A stretch of DNA of 64,000 bases from Argopecten irradians (Eukaryota; Mollusca; Bivalvia; Pectinida; Pectinidae), in assembly GCF_041381155.1 (NCBI RefSeq), contig NC_091135.1, forward strand, positions 54,325,997-54,389,996, written 5' to 3'. A program made the position numbers and the translations under genes. Shown piece by piece: positions 12,601 through 27,600 of the stretch. Each line of letters opens with the position of its first letter. The stretch's first letter is position 1. A model generated the notes under the pieces. The model saw only the letters and a list, made by a program, of their open reading frames with translations, was not told the origin of the DNA and made no database searches.

Positions 12601-15600
12601 AACAAAGCACTTTGCCTGTTCTAGTTCACTCTGATGTGTGATCAAATATAACTCTGGCATGAATGTCTGTGAAATTGAAACAATTATTAAAGAGAGAAAA
12701 CTAAGAGTCTTTTTACAAGGACTTTAGGACTGATTTGTGAGTGCATCCAGTTAAGGACTTATAAGAGCTCCAGGATTCGTTTAGTGTTAACAAACACTGA
12801 CCTAACAGACAAGGTTTGTTAAGTGTTTACAAACACTGACCTAAAAGACAAGGTTTGTTAAGTGTTTACAAACACTGACATAAAAGACAAGGTTTGTTAA
12901 GTGTTTACAAACACTGACCTAAAAGACAAGGTTTGTTAAGTGTTTACAAACACTGACCATAAAAAGACAAGGTTTGTTAAGTGTTTACAAACACTGACCT
13001 AACAGACAAGGTTTGTTAAGTGTTTACAAACACTGACCTAAAAGACAAGGTTTGTTAAGTGTTTACAAACACTGACCTAAAAGACAAGGTTTGTTAAGTG
13101 TTTACAAACACTGACCTAAAAGACAAGGTTTGTTAAACAAAGACAGTTGTAGTGACACTAAAAGACAAGGTTTGTTAAGTGTTTACAAACACTGACCTAA
13201 AAGACAAGGTTTGTTAAGTGTTTTTACATTGTTAATTTACAAACACTGACCTAAAAGACAAGGTTTGTTAAGTGTTTACAAAACACTGACCTAAAAGACA
13301 AGGTTTGTTAAGTGTTTACAAACACTGACCTAAAGACAAGGTTTGTTAAGTGTTTACAAACACTGACCTAAAGACAAGGTTTGTTAAGTGTTTACAAACA
13401 CTGACCTAAAGACAAGGTTTGTTAAGTGTTTACAAACACTGACCTAAAAGACAAGGTTTGTTAAGTGTTTACAAACACTGACCTAAAAGACAAGGTTTGT
13501 TAAGTGTTTACAAACACTGACCTAAAAGACAAGGTTTGTAAGTGTTTACAAACACTGACTAAAAGACAAGGTTTGTTAAGTGTTTACAAACACTGACCTA
13601 AAAGACAAGGTTTGTTAAGTGTTTACAAACACTGACCTAACAGACAAGGTTTGTTAAGTGTTTACAAACACTGACCTAACAGACAAGGTTTGTTAAGTGT
13701 TTACAAACACTGACCTAAAAGACAAGGTTTGTTAAGTGTTTACAAACACTGACCTAAAAGACAAGGTTTGTTAAAGCCACACTATACGTAACTATCGACA
13801 AAAATTCAAGTTAAATTCGACTCCGATGTTGTTAGTATTTGTAGATGTAGTTGAAATTAAGATATATTAAAGAATATTTATAATGTTTTTTAATAACTTT
13901 GGTACAGCAGTTGTTGAAAGTCGATACATGTAAACATGCCTTCATTTTAAACTGGTCGCCATAGAAGTTACGATTATTGCCGAACGGAAGTCGGAAAGTT
14001 CATGACCCGTTTTCGGAAGAGTTCGCACGGACGTTACGTAGTTACGGTAGTCACATGACGTTCTCGGCAACGACGGTACCATGTCGGCTAACTTTGGCTT
14101 GTTTGACTAAGTGGGACCCACCTAGCGATGTTTAATATTTATTTGATTTTTATCAAAATATTCCAAATCATAATCGCTCATCTTGACTTCGATTTAGTCC
14201 TATCTCTGCATGACTTACAACAGGATTTTTTTTCAACATTCTTCTAAATCATGAAAAAAATAAGAAAGATACGGATATTGGGCCTTTAAGTGTTTACAAA
14301 CACTGACCTAACAGACAAGGTTTGTTAAGTGTTTACAAACACTGACCTAAAAGACAAGGTTTGTTAAGTGTTTACAAACACTGACCTAAAAGACAAGGTT
14401 TGTTAAGTGTTTACAAACACTGACATAAAAGACAAGGTTTGTTAAGTGTTTACAAACACTGACCTAAAAGACAAGGTTTGTTAAGTGTTTACAAACACTG
14501 ACCTAAAAGACAAGGTTTGTTAAGTGTTTACAAACACTGACCTAAAAGACAAGGTTTGTTAAGTGTTTACAAACACTGACCTAAAAGACAAGGTTTGTTA
14601 AGTGTTTACAAACACTGACCTAAAAGACAAGGTTTGTTAAGTGTTTACAAACACTGACCTAAAAGACAAGGTTTGTTAAGTGTTTACAAACACTGACCTA
14701 ACAGACAAGGTTTGTTAAGTGTTTACAAACACTGACCTAAAAGACAAGGTTTGTTAAGTGTTTACAAACACTGACATAAAAGACAAGGTTTGTTAAGTGT
14801 TTACAAACACTGACCTAAAAGACAAGGTTTGTTAAGTGTTTACAAACACTGACCTAAAAGACAAGATTTGTTAAGTGTTTACAAACACTGACCTAAAAGA
14901 CAAATTAAGTGTGTATGTTGCATACCTTTAATGCCCTGTTCATTTCCACATATCCGAGCTTGTTGAGATTTTCCACCAGTCGAGGCAGCACTCTCTCCAT
15001 GGTATGGTTACAGTTACTAAGCATGATGATGAGTCGTTTATCCTGTAACAAGTCAAACAACAACTCATTTCCATAATAGCTTAATAGTGATTTATCCTGT
15101 AACAAGTCAAACAACAACTCATTTCCATAATAGCTTAATGGAAAATCTCCTACAAAATATGTAAAAATTAATTAGATCATAGTAGCACAGTAATATTATC
15201 CAAACATTTTTTCTTGAATCCAAAAATAATGAAAACCAAAAATAATTTATATAACATAGAATTTTACTGGATCCTTTAAATCAAGTATAGAGTTAGAAGT
15301 GATAACATTATGGTCAATATATACAAACCAGTGGCAGTATTCCTTCCTCACTCACATCAACATTGGGGTCTGATGATCGGTTAGGACGGCTCAATCTCCT
15401 GTAATCAAAAACATTCTCACATTTCAAACTTGACTCACTAAACTTGTGTCTTTTCAAAATTTGAAAATTACCTAACTCCTGTTTGATAAACATGATAGAC
15501 AACAATTCCTTGTTGGCGAATCTCTATTGATTTACTATTTCAAAATGCATATCAGATACAGCTGTATTAAATGTTCAATATTAATTGACAGCTCAAAATA

Positions 15601-18600
15601 GTTTTATTACATCAAAACTGATGAAAAATTTGAAAGTTGATGAGAGGGGAAGTAACTTAAATATCTGTGTAGGTGATAGGGGAGATAACTTACTTATTGT
15701 ATGAGCGACAATGGAGATGACTTCTTTCATGTTGCTTATAGGGGAGATAACTAACTTATTTGTGTTGGGAACAAGGGGGTAACTGACTTATCGGCATTGG
15801 TTACAGGGGAGATAACTTACTTAATGGTGTTGGAGACAGGAGGTGGGGTGAAGGCCAGACAGTTGAGACAGGGGGCAAATGCCTGTAATAGCTGGGTACA
15901 TAATGTGGTAGCATCCTTCTGGACCGTTCTCTGGCTAAAAATCTGAAAGTACAGATGAACAATCAACCTGAAGTCATTAATACAAGATGTTTTTGTAGTG
16001 AATATTTTGACTTAACTGGTAGTTATAATAGAGAAGGTATTCAAAATACAAGTATCTTGCTTAGCTAGTTATATCAACAAAAATAAATATACTTTCAAAG
16101 TTATCATTGCAGTTTAAAGTCAGTAAAGTCAGTATTAGACTTTGAAATTATTTACTTGACTTGCTTCCCACCCTTTCTATATATTGATTAAAGAAATTAA
16201 AAATAATTAAGAAATTTATGAAGAAATAAGTAAATCAATAAACATATTAAATTTGTTACCTCTGGCTCCCCTGGCTTGTTCTGGACTACAACTTCATGTA
16301 AATGTTGGATTGTTTCATTCACAATATTCTCAAACAGTGCAGGCTGAAAAAATTACATCAACATTCACATATATATTCTGACATAGAGTTATTTATAAAG
16401 AAGAAAGAATATATATCTTAATATTAAAGATAAGGTAAATTGTGAATTGACAAAGACAATGAGAGTGGTATTACTAATCTTTCAAAATTAGATATCGAGC
16501 AGACAGTTTTATCAGACAAATCTGGAAGGTTATGTTAACTTAAATAACATTGCACACACAGGTGGATTTAAATGTAACTAAAAACTGTCTGTTGGACATA
16601 TCAAAATATTACCTCACAAATTTTCGTTTGAGGACTTTACAAAATGAATCACCATTGAACTGGCCCAATAAGAATTGACATTTGTGTGATCATTGAGTTA
16701 GAACCGAGAGCTGTTATAAACTGACCAATTGTGTGGTTCCTCCTGATTCATCATCGGTCTCCACCGTCCATGTCTCCTTGGTGTGTAGTTGTTGGACATC
16801 TGTGGAAACAAGGGATACAACTCAATGATACAAGGGACACAACTCAATGATACAAGGGACAAAACTCAATATTATAATGGAAGCAACTCTAGAATGTAAT
16901 ACTCAGATATCTGATGATAGAAGGACCACAACTAAATGATATATGGGAGGCAACTCAATAATATAAGGGCCACAACTCCATGATTAAGGGATATAACTCA
17001 ATGATATAAGGGACATAACTCAGTGATATAATACTCAGATATCTATAAGGGACACAACTCAATGACATAGTACTCAGATATCTGAGGATATAAGGGACAT
17101 GCTTCAATGATATAATAATCAGATATCTGAGGAAATAAGGGACACTACTCAATGACATAATACTCATATATCTTAGGATGTAAGGGACATACTTCAATGA
17201 TATAATACTCAGATACCTGAGGATATAAGGGGCACAACTCAATGACATAATACTCAGATATCTGAGGATATAAGGGACATACTTCAATGATATAATACTC
17301 AGATACCTGAGGATATAAGGGGCACAACTCAATGACATAATACTCAAATAACTGAGGATAAAAGGGACACAACTCAATGATATAATACTCAGATACCTGA
17401 GGATATAAGGGACACAACTCAATGACATAATACTCAGATATCTGAGGATATAAGGGACACAACTCAATGACATAATACTCAGATATCTGAGGATATAAGG
17501 GGCACAACTTAATGACATAATACTCAAATAACTGAGGATAAAAGGGACACAACTCAATGACATAATACTCAGATATCTGAGGATATAAGGGACACAACTC
17601 AATGACATAATACTCAGATATCTGAGGATATAAGGGGCACAACTTAATGACATAATACTCAAATAACTGAGGATAAAAAGGGACTCAATGATATAATACT
17701 CAGATACCTGAGGATATAAGGGGCACAACTTAATGACATAATACTCAAATAACTGAGGATAAAAGGGACACAACTCAATGATATAATACTCAGATATCGG
17801 AGGATATAAGGAACACGACTTAGTGACATAATACTCAGATATCTGAGGATATAAGGGACACAACTCAATGATATATTACTCAGATATCTGAGGATATAAG
17901 GGACACAACTCAATGACATAATACTCAGATATCTGAGGATAAAAGGGACACAACTCAATGACATAATACTCAGATATATGAGGATATAAGGGACATGCTC
18001 CAATGACATAATACTCAGATATCTGAGGATACAAGGGACACAACTCAATGACATAATACTCAGATAACTGATGATATAAGGACACAACTCAATGATATAA
18101 CACTCAGATATCTGAGGATAAAAGGGACACAACTCAATGACATAATACTCAGATAACTGATGATATAAGGGACACAACTCAATGACATAATACTCAGATA
18201 TCTGAGGATATAAGGGACACAACTCAATGATATAATACTCAGATATCTGAGGATATAAGGGACACAACTCAATGACATAATACTCAGATATCTGAGGATA
18301 AAAGGGACACAACTCAATGACATAATACTCAGATAACTGATGATATAAGGACACAACTCAATGACATAATACTCAGATATCTGAGGATAAAAGGGACACA
18401 ACTCAATGACATAATACTCAGATAACTGATGATATAAGGACACAACTCAATGACATGATACTCAGATATCTAAGGATATAAGGGACATAACTCAATGATA
18501 TAGGACTCAGATATCTGAGGATATAAGGGACACAACTCAATGACATAATACTCATATATCTAAGGATATAAGGGCCACAACTCAATGACATAGTACTCAG

Positions 18601-21600
18601 AGAAAGTCAGCAATACAAAGGGCCAAACTGACCTTCATACTTATTTGGTCCTCATTGTTCATTTGCTACCATGAGATCCTATTTATTATGTACAATGTAT
18701 AAAAAGTGTAAAACAAGTATGCTTTATGGAAGATATGAGATCCATCTGTGTTATTCTTGGGTTTCTGTACATGTAACTTGTAAAATGGTTTACATATGAT
18801 GGTCAAGATAGTTTCCTTACAATAACAGATTTTACAATTTTCCATCCAAGCATGGGATGAGTACAATTCTAGGTAACCCTAGCCTCTTGTTTATTGAGAA
18901 AAAAATTGTCTAAGGTGGGAAAGTAATTAATGCACTAGTTATTAAAGTCTGTCCTGACAAAATACCACATATAAGTGATTATAAACCTACCAGTTATAGC
19001 CTGTCTGAGCAGGGTGAACATACAGTTAGTCCTCATGTCCAGAGCCAGGTCAGTTACCAGACTCGATGAATCTCCTGGCAGGTCTAATTGTGTTAATGAG
19101 CTAACACAATTTCTGTAAATACCAAAAATTACTCATTATCACCTAATGTTTGTATCACAACTTTCATAGTATCACTCGGCCTTCTTTTATCCATGTCAGA
19201 CCAATGTTGGCCTATATTTGATATAATCCTTAATTTTGTTTGTGGTAGTGCAGAGCCAGATTGTTTTTGTGGGAGAAAAAATCTGAAGATATATAATGGA
19301 TAACTTCTGTAAATTGAAGACTTTAAAAGCAAAGAATATTTCAGTGAAAAGTTCTACATTTTTTTTTCAATAGTGTTAACTACCACAAGGTTGCATCCAT
19401 ACAAAGTCTAACATCAACAATAGTATGAGTTTCCTCTGAACCTTACACCTAATTTAAACGGCCATTGAAACAACGGTACACCAGTCATCTGTCACTAAAT
19501 CTACTCTGTAAGTTTGAATTTAAGGGTATTGAAAACTGTGACACTATAGAGTTACATGGAGATCCCAGTGGCAAAGGCCTGGTTAGAGTGTAAAATCAGC
19601 CTACCGTATGTAGCGGACACAGATAGGAAGCCATGCCCCTGAGATGTCCTGTTTGGAACTGTGCCAGACCCCATACTGGGCACGCTCCTCTGAGGGAATA
19701 TTCTCCAGAGATTCAGGCAGAAATGAGGCTCGCACCAGGTTAGCAAACACTGCTATTATCCCAGTAATCATTTGCTGGAAAAATGTGTGAATATATACCT
19801 TATTTATCAGGAACATTTAAGTGTCTCTTAAGTTGTTCATACTGAAAATAATACAACAGAGTTTGAATATTTATTTACTTGATACATGCAAATGATGGCA
19901 ATCAGCCTCAAGCCACATGTCACATCCAAACGGTGAGCTATACATTCAATGACCATGAAGTGAATATATTCAATGTTAGAAAAAATACAAAAGCACATTT
20001 AAGTGTAGTACTGAATGCTTTTTTTAAGAGCACATACCTTGAATTTACTATGTTTGGCAGCATCTACTTTGAAGGTCTTTTCACCAGACTGAAAAACAGG
20101 TAATGAGATCATCATTCAGAATATAAATGATTTTTTTTTTTCAAATTAATTGATGAAAAACTTATTGAAATTAGACTTGTAATTTCGCTTCACTACAATG
20201 CTTTACGATACTTGTGTTGGAGCATATCATAGAGCATCATAGTGGAGCGGAATTACAAGTCTAATTCTAATTAGTAGAAAACTGAACATGAACATAACAA
20301 AATCACTTTTTAATCTTGATGAAACAGTAATTTGGTGAAGAAGTGAGTTTGGTTTAACAGTTTAATGTAAATTAAAACAAACCTCTTTAGTAAACAAGGA
20401 GCCAGAAAAGAATGCCTGGCCAAGCTTCCACAGGTCTGGGAAGTTATCTGTGACCAGCTCTGTCAGTTCCTCTATAAAGGACACTTTCTGTGGAGTACGG
20501 AATTTATTGTAGCCTGTGAAGAAAAAAGGTTTAAATTATGTGTACTATGAACTTTAATCTGTATTAACATATAAATTCAGGATGTTCAAACTTACTCTCT
20601 CAAAAGTTCTGGTACAATATCATACTGTTTTGCTTTCATACTTCTAGATTATGCAAAGTTTTCTTGAGGATTTAAGCTAAATTTAACAAGAGATCCCAGA
20701 GGGATCTTGGCGCCCACCAAAGAATGATCTATGTCTGACAATGGAAAGAGGGATCTTTTCCCTGCTTTTCAAACTTTTTCAAACACACTACATATAAAAT
20801 TTGAGACAGATCGCTATAGTACTTTCTAAGAAAAGTGGTAACAAACTTCAACAATGAAATCTAAGATGGCGGCCCGTTGGCCATCTTGTTTACCAATCAG
20901 TCCTGAAAGGCATTATGCATCAGTCCTAAAAGGTACTCTGCACAACTAGGGTACAAGGGGAACCTATGCATGGAATTTGAGAAAGATCCCTTCAGTACTT
21001 TTTGAGAAATAGCGGTAACAAACTTTAACTATCAAAATCCAAGATGGCCGCCTGTCGGCCATCTTGTTGCCCGATCCGTCCCAAAATGCAATATGCACAA
21101 TTAGGGTCCTAGGGGAACCTACATATGAAATTTGAGAAAGATCCCTTCAGTACTTTCTGAGAAATAGCGGTAACAAGAATTGTTAACGGACGGACGGACG
21201 GACGGACGGACGGACGGACGGACGGACGGACGGACGGACGACGGACCACGGACGAAAGGCGATTTGAATAGCCCACCATCTGATGATGGTGGGCTAAAAA
21301 TTAAATGTTACTAAAATTAATGTCATTGATACAGGTATAATTGATTTCAGTAGATATATCAGAACTAACCTGGACTACGGAGGATGTTCCCAGGGGCCTC
21401 TCCTTCTGTTTGTACACTTCTCAGCTCTATAACAGGAAACATTCTATATTAAATTCACAGCATTTTATCAGCAGAATAGCAAATTTCACTCAAAAATTTA
21501 GACACCACTGTTCTGTGTCAGTCAAAGTCACTCTAATATAAGGTTAGCAAGTTTTATTGTTTTATCATCATATAAAGACGTGCTAGGTTTGTTCCTCTCT

Positions 21601-24600
21601 ATAACATCTAGTAGTGCCTACCTTCCTGTATATAAGATCTAGTAGTGCCTACCTTCCTGTATATAAGATCTAGTGATACCTACCTTCCTGTATATAAGAT
21701 CTAGTAGTGCCTACCTTCCTCTATATAAGAACTAGTGATGCCTACCTTCCTGTATATAAGATCTAGTGATACCGACCTTCCTGTATATAAGATCTAGTAG
21801 TGCCTACCTTCCTCTATATAAGATCTAGTGATGCCTACCTTCCTGTATATAAGATCTAGTGATACCTACCTTCCTGTATATAAGATCTAGTGATGCCTAC
21901 CTTCCTGTATATAAGATCTAGTGATGCCTACCTTCCTGTATATAAGATCTAGTGATGCCTACCTTCCTCTATATAAGATCTAGTGATACCTACCTTCCTG
22001 TATATAAGTTCTAGTGATACCTACCTTCCTCTATATAAGATCTAGTGATACCTACCTTCCTCTATATAAGATCTAGTGATCCCTACCTTCCTCTATATAA
22101 GATCTAGTGGTGCCTACCTTCCTCTATATCAGATCTAGTGATACCGACCTTCCTGTATATAAGATCTAGTGATACCGACCTTCCTGTATATAAGATCTAG
22201 TGATGCCTACCTTCCTGTATATAAGATCTAGTGATACCTACCTTCCTGTATATAAGATCTAGTGATGCCTACCTTCCTGAATATAAGATCTAGTGATACC
22301 TACCTTCCTCTATATAAGATCTAGAGATACCTACCTTCCTCTATTTAAGATCTAGTGATGCCTACCTTCCTGTATATAAGATCTAGTGATGCCTACCTTC
22401 CTCTATATAAGATCTAGTGATACCTACCTTCCTCTATATAAGATCTAGTGATACCTACCTTCCTGTATATAAGATCTAGTGATGCCTACCTTCCTGTATA
22501 TAAGATCTAGTGATGCCTACCTTCCTGTATATAAGATCTAGTGATGCCTAAGATAAGATCCAGTGATGCCTACCTTCCTCTATATAAGATCTAGTGATAC
22601 CTACCTTCCTCTATATAAGATCTAGTGATACCTACCTTCCTCTATATAAGATCTAGTGATGCCTACCTTCCTGTATATAAGATCTAGTGATACCTACCTT
22701 CCTCTATATAAGATCTAGTGATACCTACCTTCCTCTATATAAGATCTAGTGATGCCTACCTTCCTCTATATAAGATCTAGTGATACCTACCTTCCTGTAT
22801 ATAAGATCTAGTGATGCCTACCTTCCTCTATATAAGATCTAGTGATGCCTACCTTCCTCTATATAAGATCTAGTGATGCCTACCTTCCTCTATATAAGAT
22901 CTAGTGATGCCTACCTTCCTCTATATAAGATCTAGTGATACCTACCTTCCTCTATATAAGATCTAGTGATACCTACCTTCCTGTATATAAGATCTAGTGA
23001 TACCTACCTTCCTCTATATAAGATCTAGTGATACCTACCTTCCTCTATATAAGATCTAGTGATGCCTACCTTCCTCTATATAAGATCTAGTGATGCCTAC
23101 CTTCCTCTATATAAGATCTAGTGATACCTACCTTCCTCTATATAAGATCTAGTGATACCTACCTTCCTGTATATAAGATCTAGTGATACCTACCTTCCTC
23201 TATATAAGATCTAGTGATACCTACCTTCCTCTATATAAGATCTAGTGATCCTACCTTCCTCTATATAAGATCTAGTGATGCCTACCTTCCTCTATATAAG
23301 ATCTAGTGATACCTACCTTCCTCTATATAAGATCTAGTGATACCTACCTTCCTCTATATAAGATCTAGTGATACCTACCTTCCTCTATATAAGATCTAGT
23401 GATACCTACCTTCCTCTATATAAGATCTAGTGATACCTACCTTTCCTGTATATAAGATCTAGTGATACCTACCTTCCTGTATATAAGATCTAGTGATACC
23501 TACCTTCCTCTATATAAGATCTAGTGATACCTACCTTCCTGTATATAAGATCTAGTGATACCTACCTTCCTGTATATAAGATCTAGTGATGCCTACCTTC
23601 CTCTATATAAGATCTAGTGATGCCTACCTTCCTGTATATAAGATCTAGTGATACCTACCTTCCTGTATATAAGATCTAGTGATGCCTACCTTCCTGTATA
23701 TAAGATCTAGTGATACCTACCTTCCTGTATATAAGATCTAGTGATGCCTACCTTCCTCTATATAAGATCTAGTGATACCTACCTTCCTCTATATAAGATC
23801 TAGTGATACCTACCTTCCTCTATATAAGATCTAGTGATGCCTACCTTCCTCTATATAAGATCTAGTGATACCTACCTTCCTCTATATAAGATCTAGTGAT
23901 GCCTACCTTCCTCTATATAAGATCTAGTGATACCTACCTTCCTCTATATAAGATCTAGTGATACCTACCTTCCTCTATATAAGATCTAGTGATACCTACC
24001 TTCCTCTATATAAGATCTAGTGATGCCTACCTTCCTCTATATAAGATCTAGTGATGCCTACCTTCCTCTATATAAGATCTAGTGATACCTACCTTCCTCT
24101 ATATAAGATCTAGTGATACCTACCTTCCTCTATATAAGATCTAGTGATACCTACCTTCCTCTATATAAGATCTAGTGATGCCTACCTTCCTCTATATAAG
24201 ATCTAGTGATGCCTACCTTCCTCTATATAAGATCTAGTGATGCCTACCTTCCTCTATATAAGATCTAGTGATGCCTACCTTCCTCTATATAAGATCTAGT
24301 GATACCTACCTTCCTCTATATAAGATCTAGTGATGCCTACCTTCCTCTATATAAGATCCAGTGATGCCTACCTTCCTCTATAAGATCTAGTGATACCTAC
24401 CTTCCTCTATATAAGATCTAGTGATGCCTACCTTCCTCTATATAAGATCTAGTGATACCTACCTTCCTCTATATAAGATCTAGTGATGCCTACCTTCCTC
24501 TATATAAGATCTAGTGATACCTACCTTTCCTCTTAGTGATCCTACCTTCCTCTATATAAGATCTAGTGATGCCTACCTTCCTCTATATAAGATCTAGTGA

Positions 24601-27600
24601 TGCCTACCTTCCTCCTCTATATAAGATCTAGTGATGCCTACCTTCCTCTATATAAGATCTAGTGATGCCTACCTTCCTCTATATAAGATCTAGTGATACC
24701 TACCTTCCTCTATATAAGATCTAGTGATACCTACCTTCCTCTTCTATATAAGATCTAGTGATACCTACCTTCCTCTATATAAGATCTAGTGATACCTACC
24801 TTCCTCTATATAAGATCTAGTGATGCCTACCTTCCTCTATATAAGATCTAGTGATACCTACCTTCCTCTATATAAGATCTAGTGATACCTACCTTCCTCT
24901 ATATAAGATCTAGTGATACCTACCTTCCTCTATATAAGATCTAGTGATGCCTACCTTCCTCTATATAAGATCTAGTGATACCTACCTTCCTCTATATAAG
25001 ATCTAGTGATGCCTACCTTCCTCTATATAAGATCTAGTGATGCCTACCTTCCTCTATATAAGATCTAGTGATGCCTACCTTCCTGTATATAAGATCTAGT
25101 GATGCCTACCTTCCTGTATATAAGATCTAGTGATGCCTACCTTCCTCTATATAAGATCTAGTGATGCCTACCTTCCTCTATATAAGATCTAGTGATACCT
25201 ACCTTCCTCTATATAAGATCTAGTGATACCTACCTTCCTCTATATAAGATCTAGTGATACCTACCTTCCTCTATATAAGATCTAGTGATGCCTACCTTCC
25301 TCTATATAAGATCTAGTGATACCTACCTTCCTCTATATAAGATCTAGTGATGCCTACCTTCCTCTATATAAGATCTAGTGATGCCTACCTTCCTCTATAT
25401 AAGATCTAGTGATGCCTACCTTCCTCTATATAAGATCTAGTGATACCTACCTTCCTCTATATAAGATCTAGTGATACCTACCTTTCTCTATATAAGATCT
25501 AGTGATACCTACCTTCCTCTATATAAGATCTAGTGATGCCTACCTTCCTCTATATAAGATCTAGTGATGCCTACCTTCCTCTATATAAGATCTAGTGATA
25601 CCTACCTTCCTCTATATAAGATCTAGTGATGTCTACCTTCCTCTATATAAGATCTAGTGATACCTACCTTCCTCTATATAAGTTCTAGTGATACCTACCT
25701 TCCTCTATATAAGATCTAGTGATGCCTACCTTCCTCTATATAAGATCTAGTGATGCCTACCTTCCTCTATATAAGATCTAGTGATACCTACCTTCCTGTA
25801 TATAAGATCTAGTGATGCTACCTTCCTCTATATAAGATCTAGTGATGCCTACCTTCCTCTATATAAGATCTAGTGATACCTACCTTCCTCTATATAAGAT
25901 CTAGTGATACCTACCTTCCTCTATATAAGTTCTAATGATGCCTACCTTCCTCTATATAAGATCTAGTGATGCCTACCTTCCTCTATATAAGATCCAGTGA
26001 TGCCTACCTTCCTCTATAAGATCTAGTGATACCTACCTTCCTCTATATAAGATCTAGTGATGCCTACCTTCCTCTTATAAGTCTAGTGATGCCTATATAA
26101 AGATCTAGTGATGCCTACCTTCCTCTATATAAGATCTAGTGATGCCTACCTTCCTCTATAAAGTTCTAGTGTGCCTACCTTCCTCTATATAAGATCTAGT
26201 GATGCCTACCTTCCTCTATATAAGATCTAGTGATGCCTACCTTCCTCTATATAAGATCTAGTGATGCCTACCTTCCTCTATAAGATCTAGTGATACCTAC
26301 CTTTCTCTATATAAGATCTAGTGATACCTACCTTCCTCTATATAAGATCTAGTGATGCCTACCTTTCTATATAAGATCTAGTGATGCCTACCTTCCTTTT
26401 AATAAGATCTAGTGATTACCTTCCTCTAATATAAGTTAGTGTGATACCTACCTTCCTTATATAAGATCTAGTGATGATACCTTCCTCTATATAAGTTCTA
26501 GTGATACCTACCTTCCTCTATATAGATCTAGTGATACCTACCTTCCTGTATATAAGATCTAGTGATGCCTACCTTCCTTATATAAGAAGTGATACCTAGT
26601 GATACCTACCTTCCTCTATATAAAGATCTAGTGATACTACCTTCCTCTATATAGATCTAGTGATACCTACCTTCCTGTATATAAGATCTAGTGATACCTA
26701 CCTTCCTTTATATAAGATCTAGTGATCCCTACCTTCCTGTATATAAGATCGAGTGATGCCTACCTTCCTTTATATAAGATCTAGTGATGCCTACCTTCCT
26801 CTATATAAGTGTCGAGTGATGCCTACCTTTCCTGTATATAAGATCTAGTGATGCCTTCCTTCCTTTTAATGTAGTCAATTCTGCAGAACTCTAGGACAAG
26901 TAGCGATTTATAGGATTTACCTCTATTTCCCCTATTGGGCCCGCCCCTCCTACCCCCGGGGAGTCAGAGCCAAAATTTATACAAGTTCTGTTCCCCTTCC
27001 CCCAAGGATGTTTCTGGCCAAATTTGGTTACAATCCATCCAGAACTCTAGGACAAGTAGCGATTTATAGGATTTACCTCTATTATCCCTATTTGGCCCCG
27101 CCCCTCCTGCCCCACGGGGGTCAGGGTCACCATTTATGCAAAATCTGATCCCCTTCCCCTACGGAAGTTTCTGGCCAAATTTGGTTGCAATCCATGCAGA
27201 ACTCTAGAACAAGTAGCGTTTTATAGGATTTACCTCTATTACCCCTATTGGGCCCCACCCCTCCTGCCTCAGGGGGGTCAGGGTCACCATTTATGCAAAA
27301 TCTGACCCCTTCCCCTAAGGAAGTTTCTGGCCAAATTTGGTTGCAATCCATGCAGAACTCTAGGACAAGTAGCGATTTATAGGATTTACCTCTATTTCCC
27401 CTATTGGGCCCCGCCCCTCCTGCCCCAGGGGGGTCAGAGCCAAAATTTATACAAGTTTTGTTTCCCTTCCCCAAAGGATGTTTGTGGCCAAATTTGGTTA
27501 CAATCCATGCAGAACTCTAGGACAAGTAGCGATTTATAGGATTTACCTCTATTTCCCCTATTGGGCCCCGCCCCTCCTACCCCCGGGGAGTCAGAGCCAA

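Noticed and set aside
14905-15117. Separate small gene on the minus strand
   Set aside because: It is EXOC2 exon 21 plus its duplicated acceptor and flanking intron.
16955-18443. Long minus-strand open frames (up to 302 codons) as a repetitive protein gene
   Set aside because: They are the 45-bp minisatellite read in frame, lie inside an EXOC2 intron, switch frame with unit-length changes and carry no signal or domain.
21590-26870. CRISPR-like array
   Set aside because: Units are directly adjacent with no unique spacers, and the context is a spliced animal gene.
27127-27474. 115-residue minus-strand frame as a gene
   Set aside because: Translation of pearl core repeats; the same text recurs in each unit.
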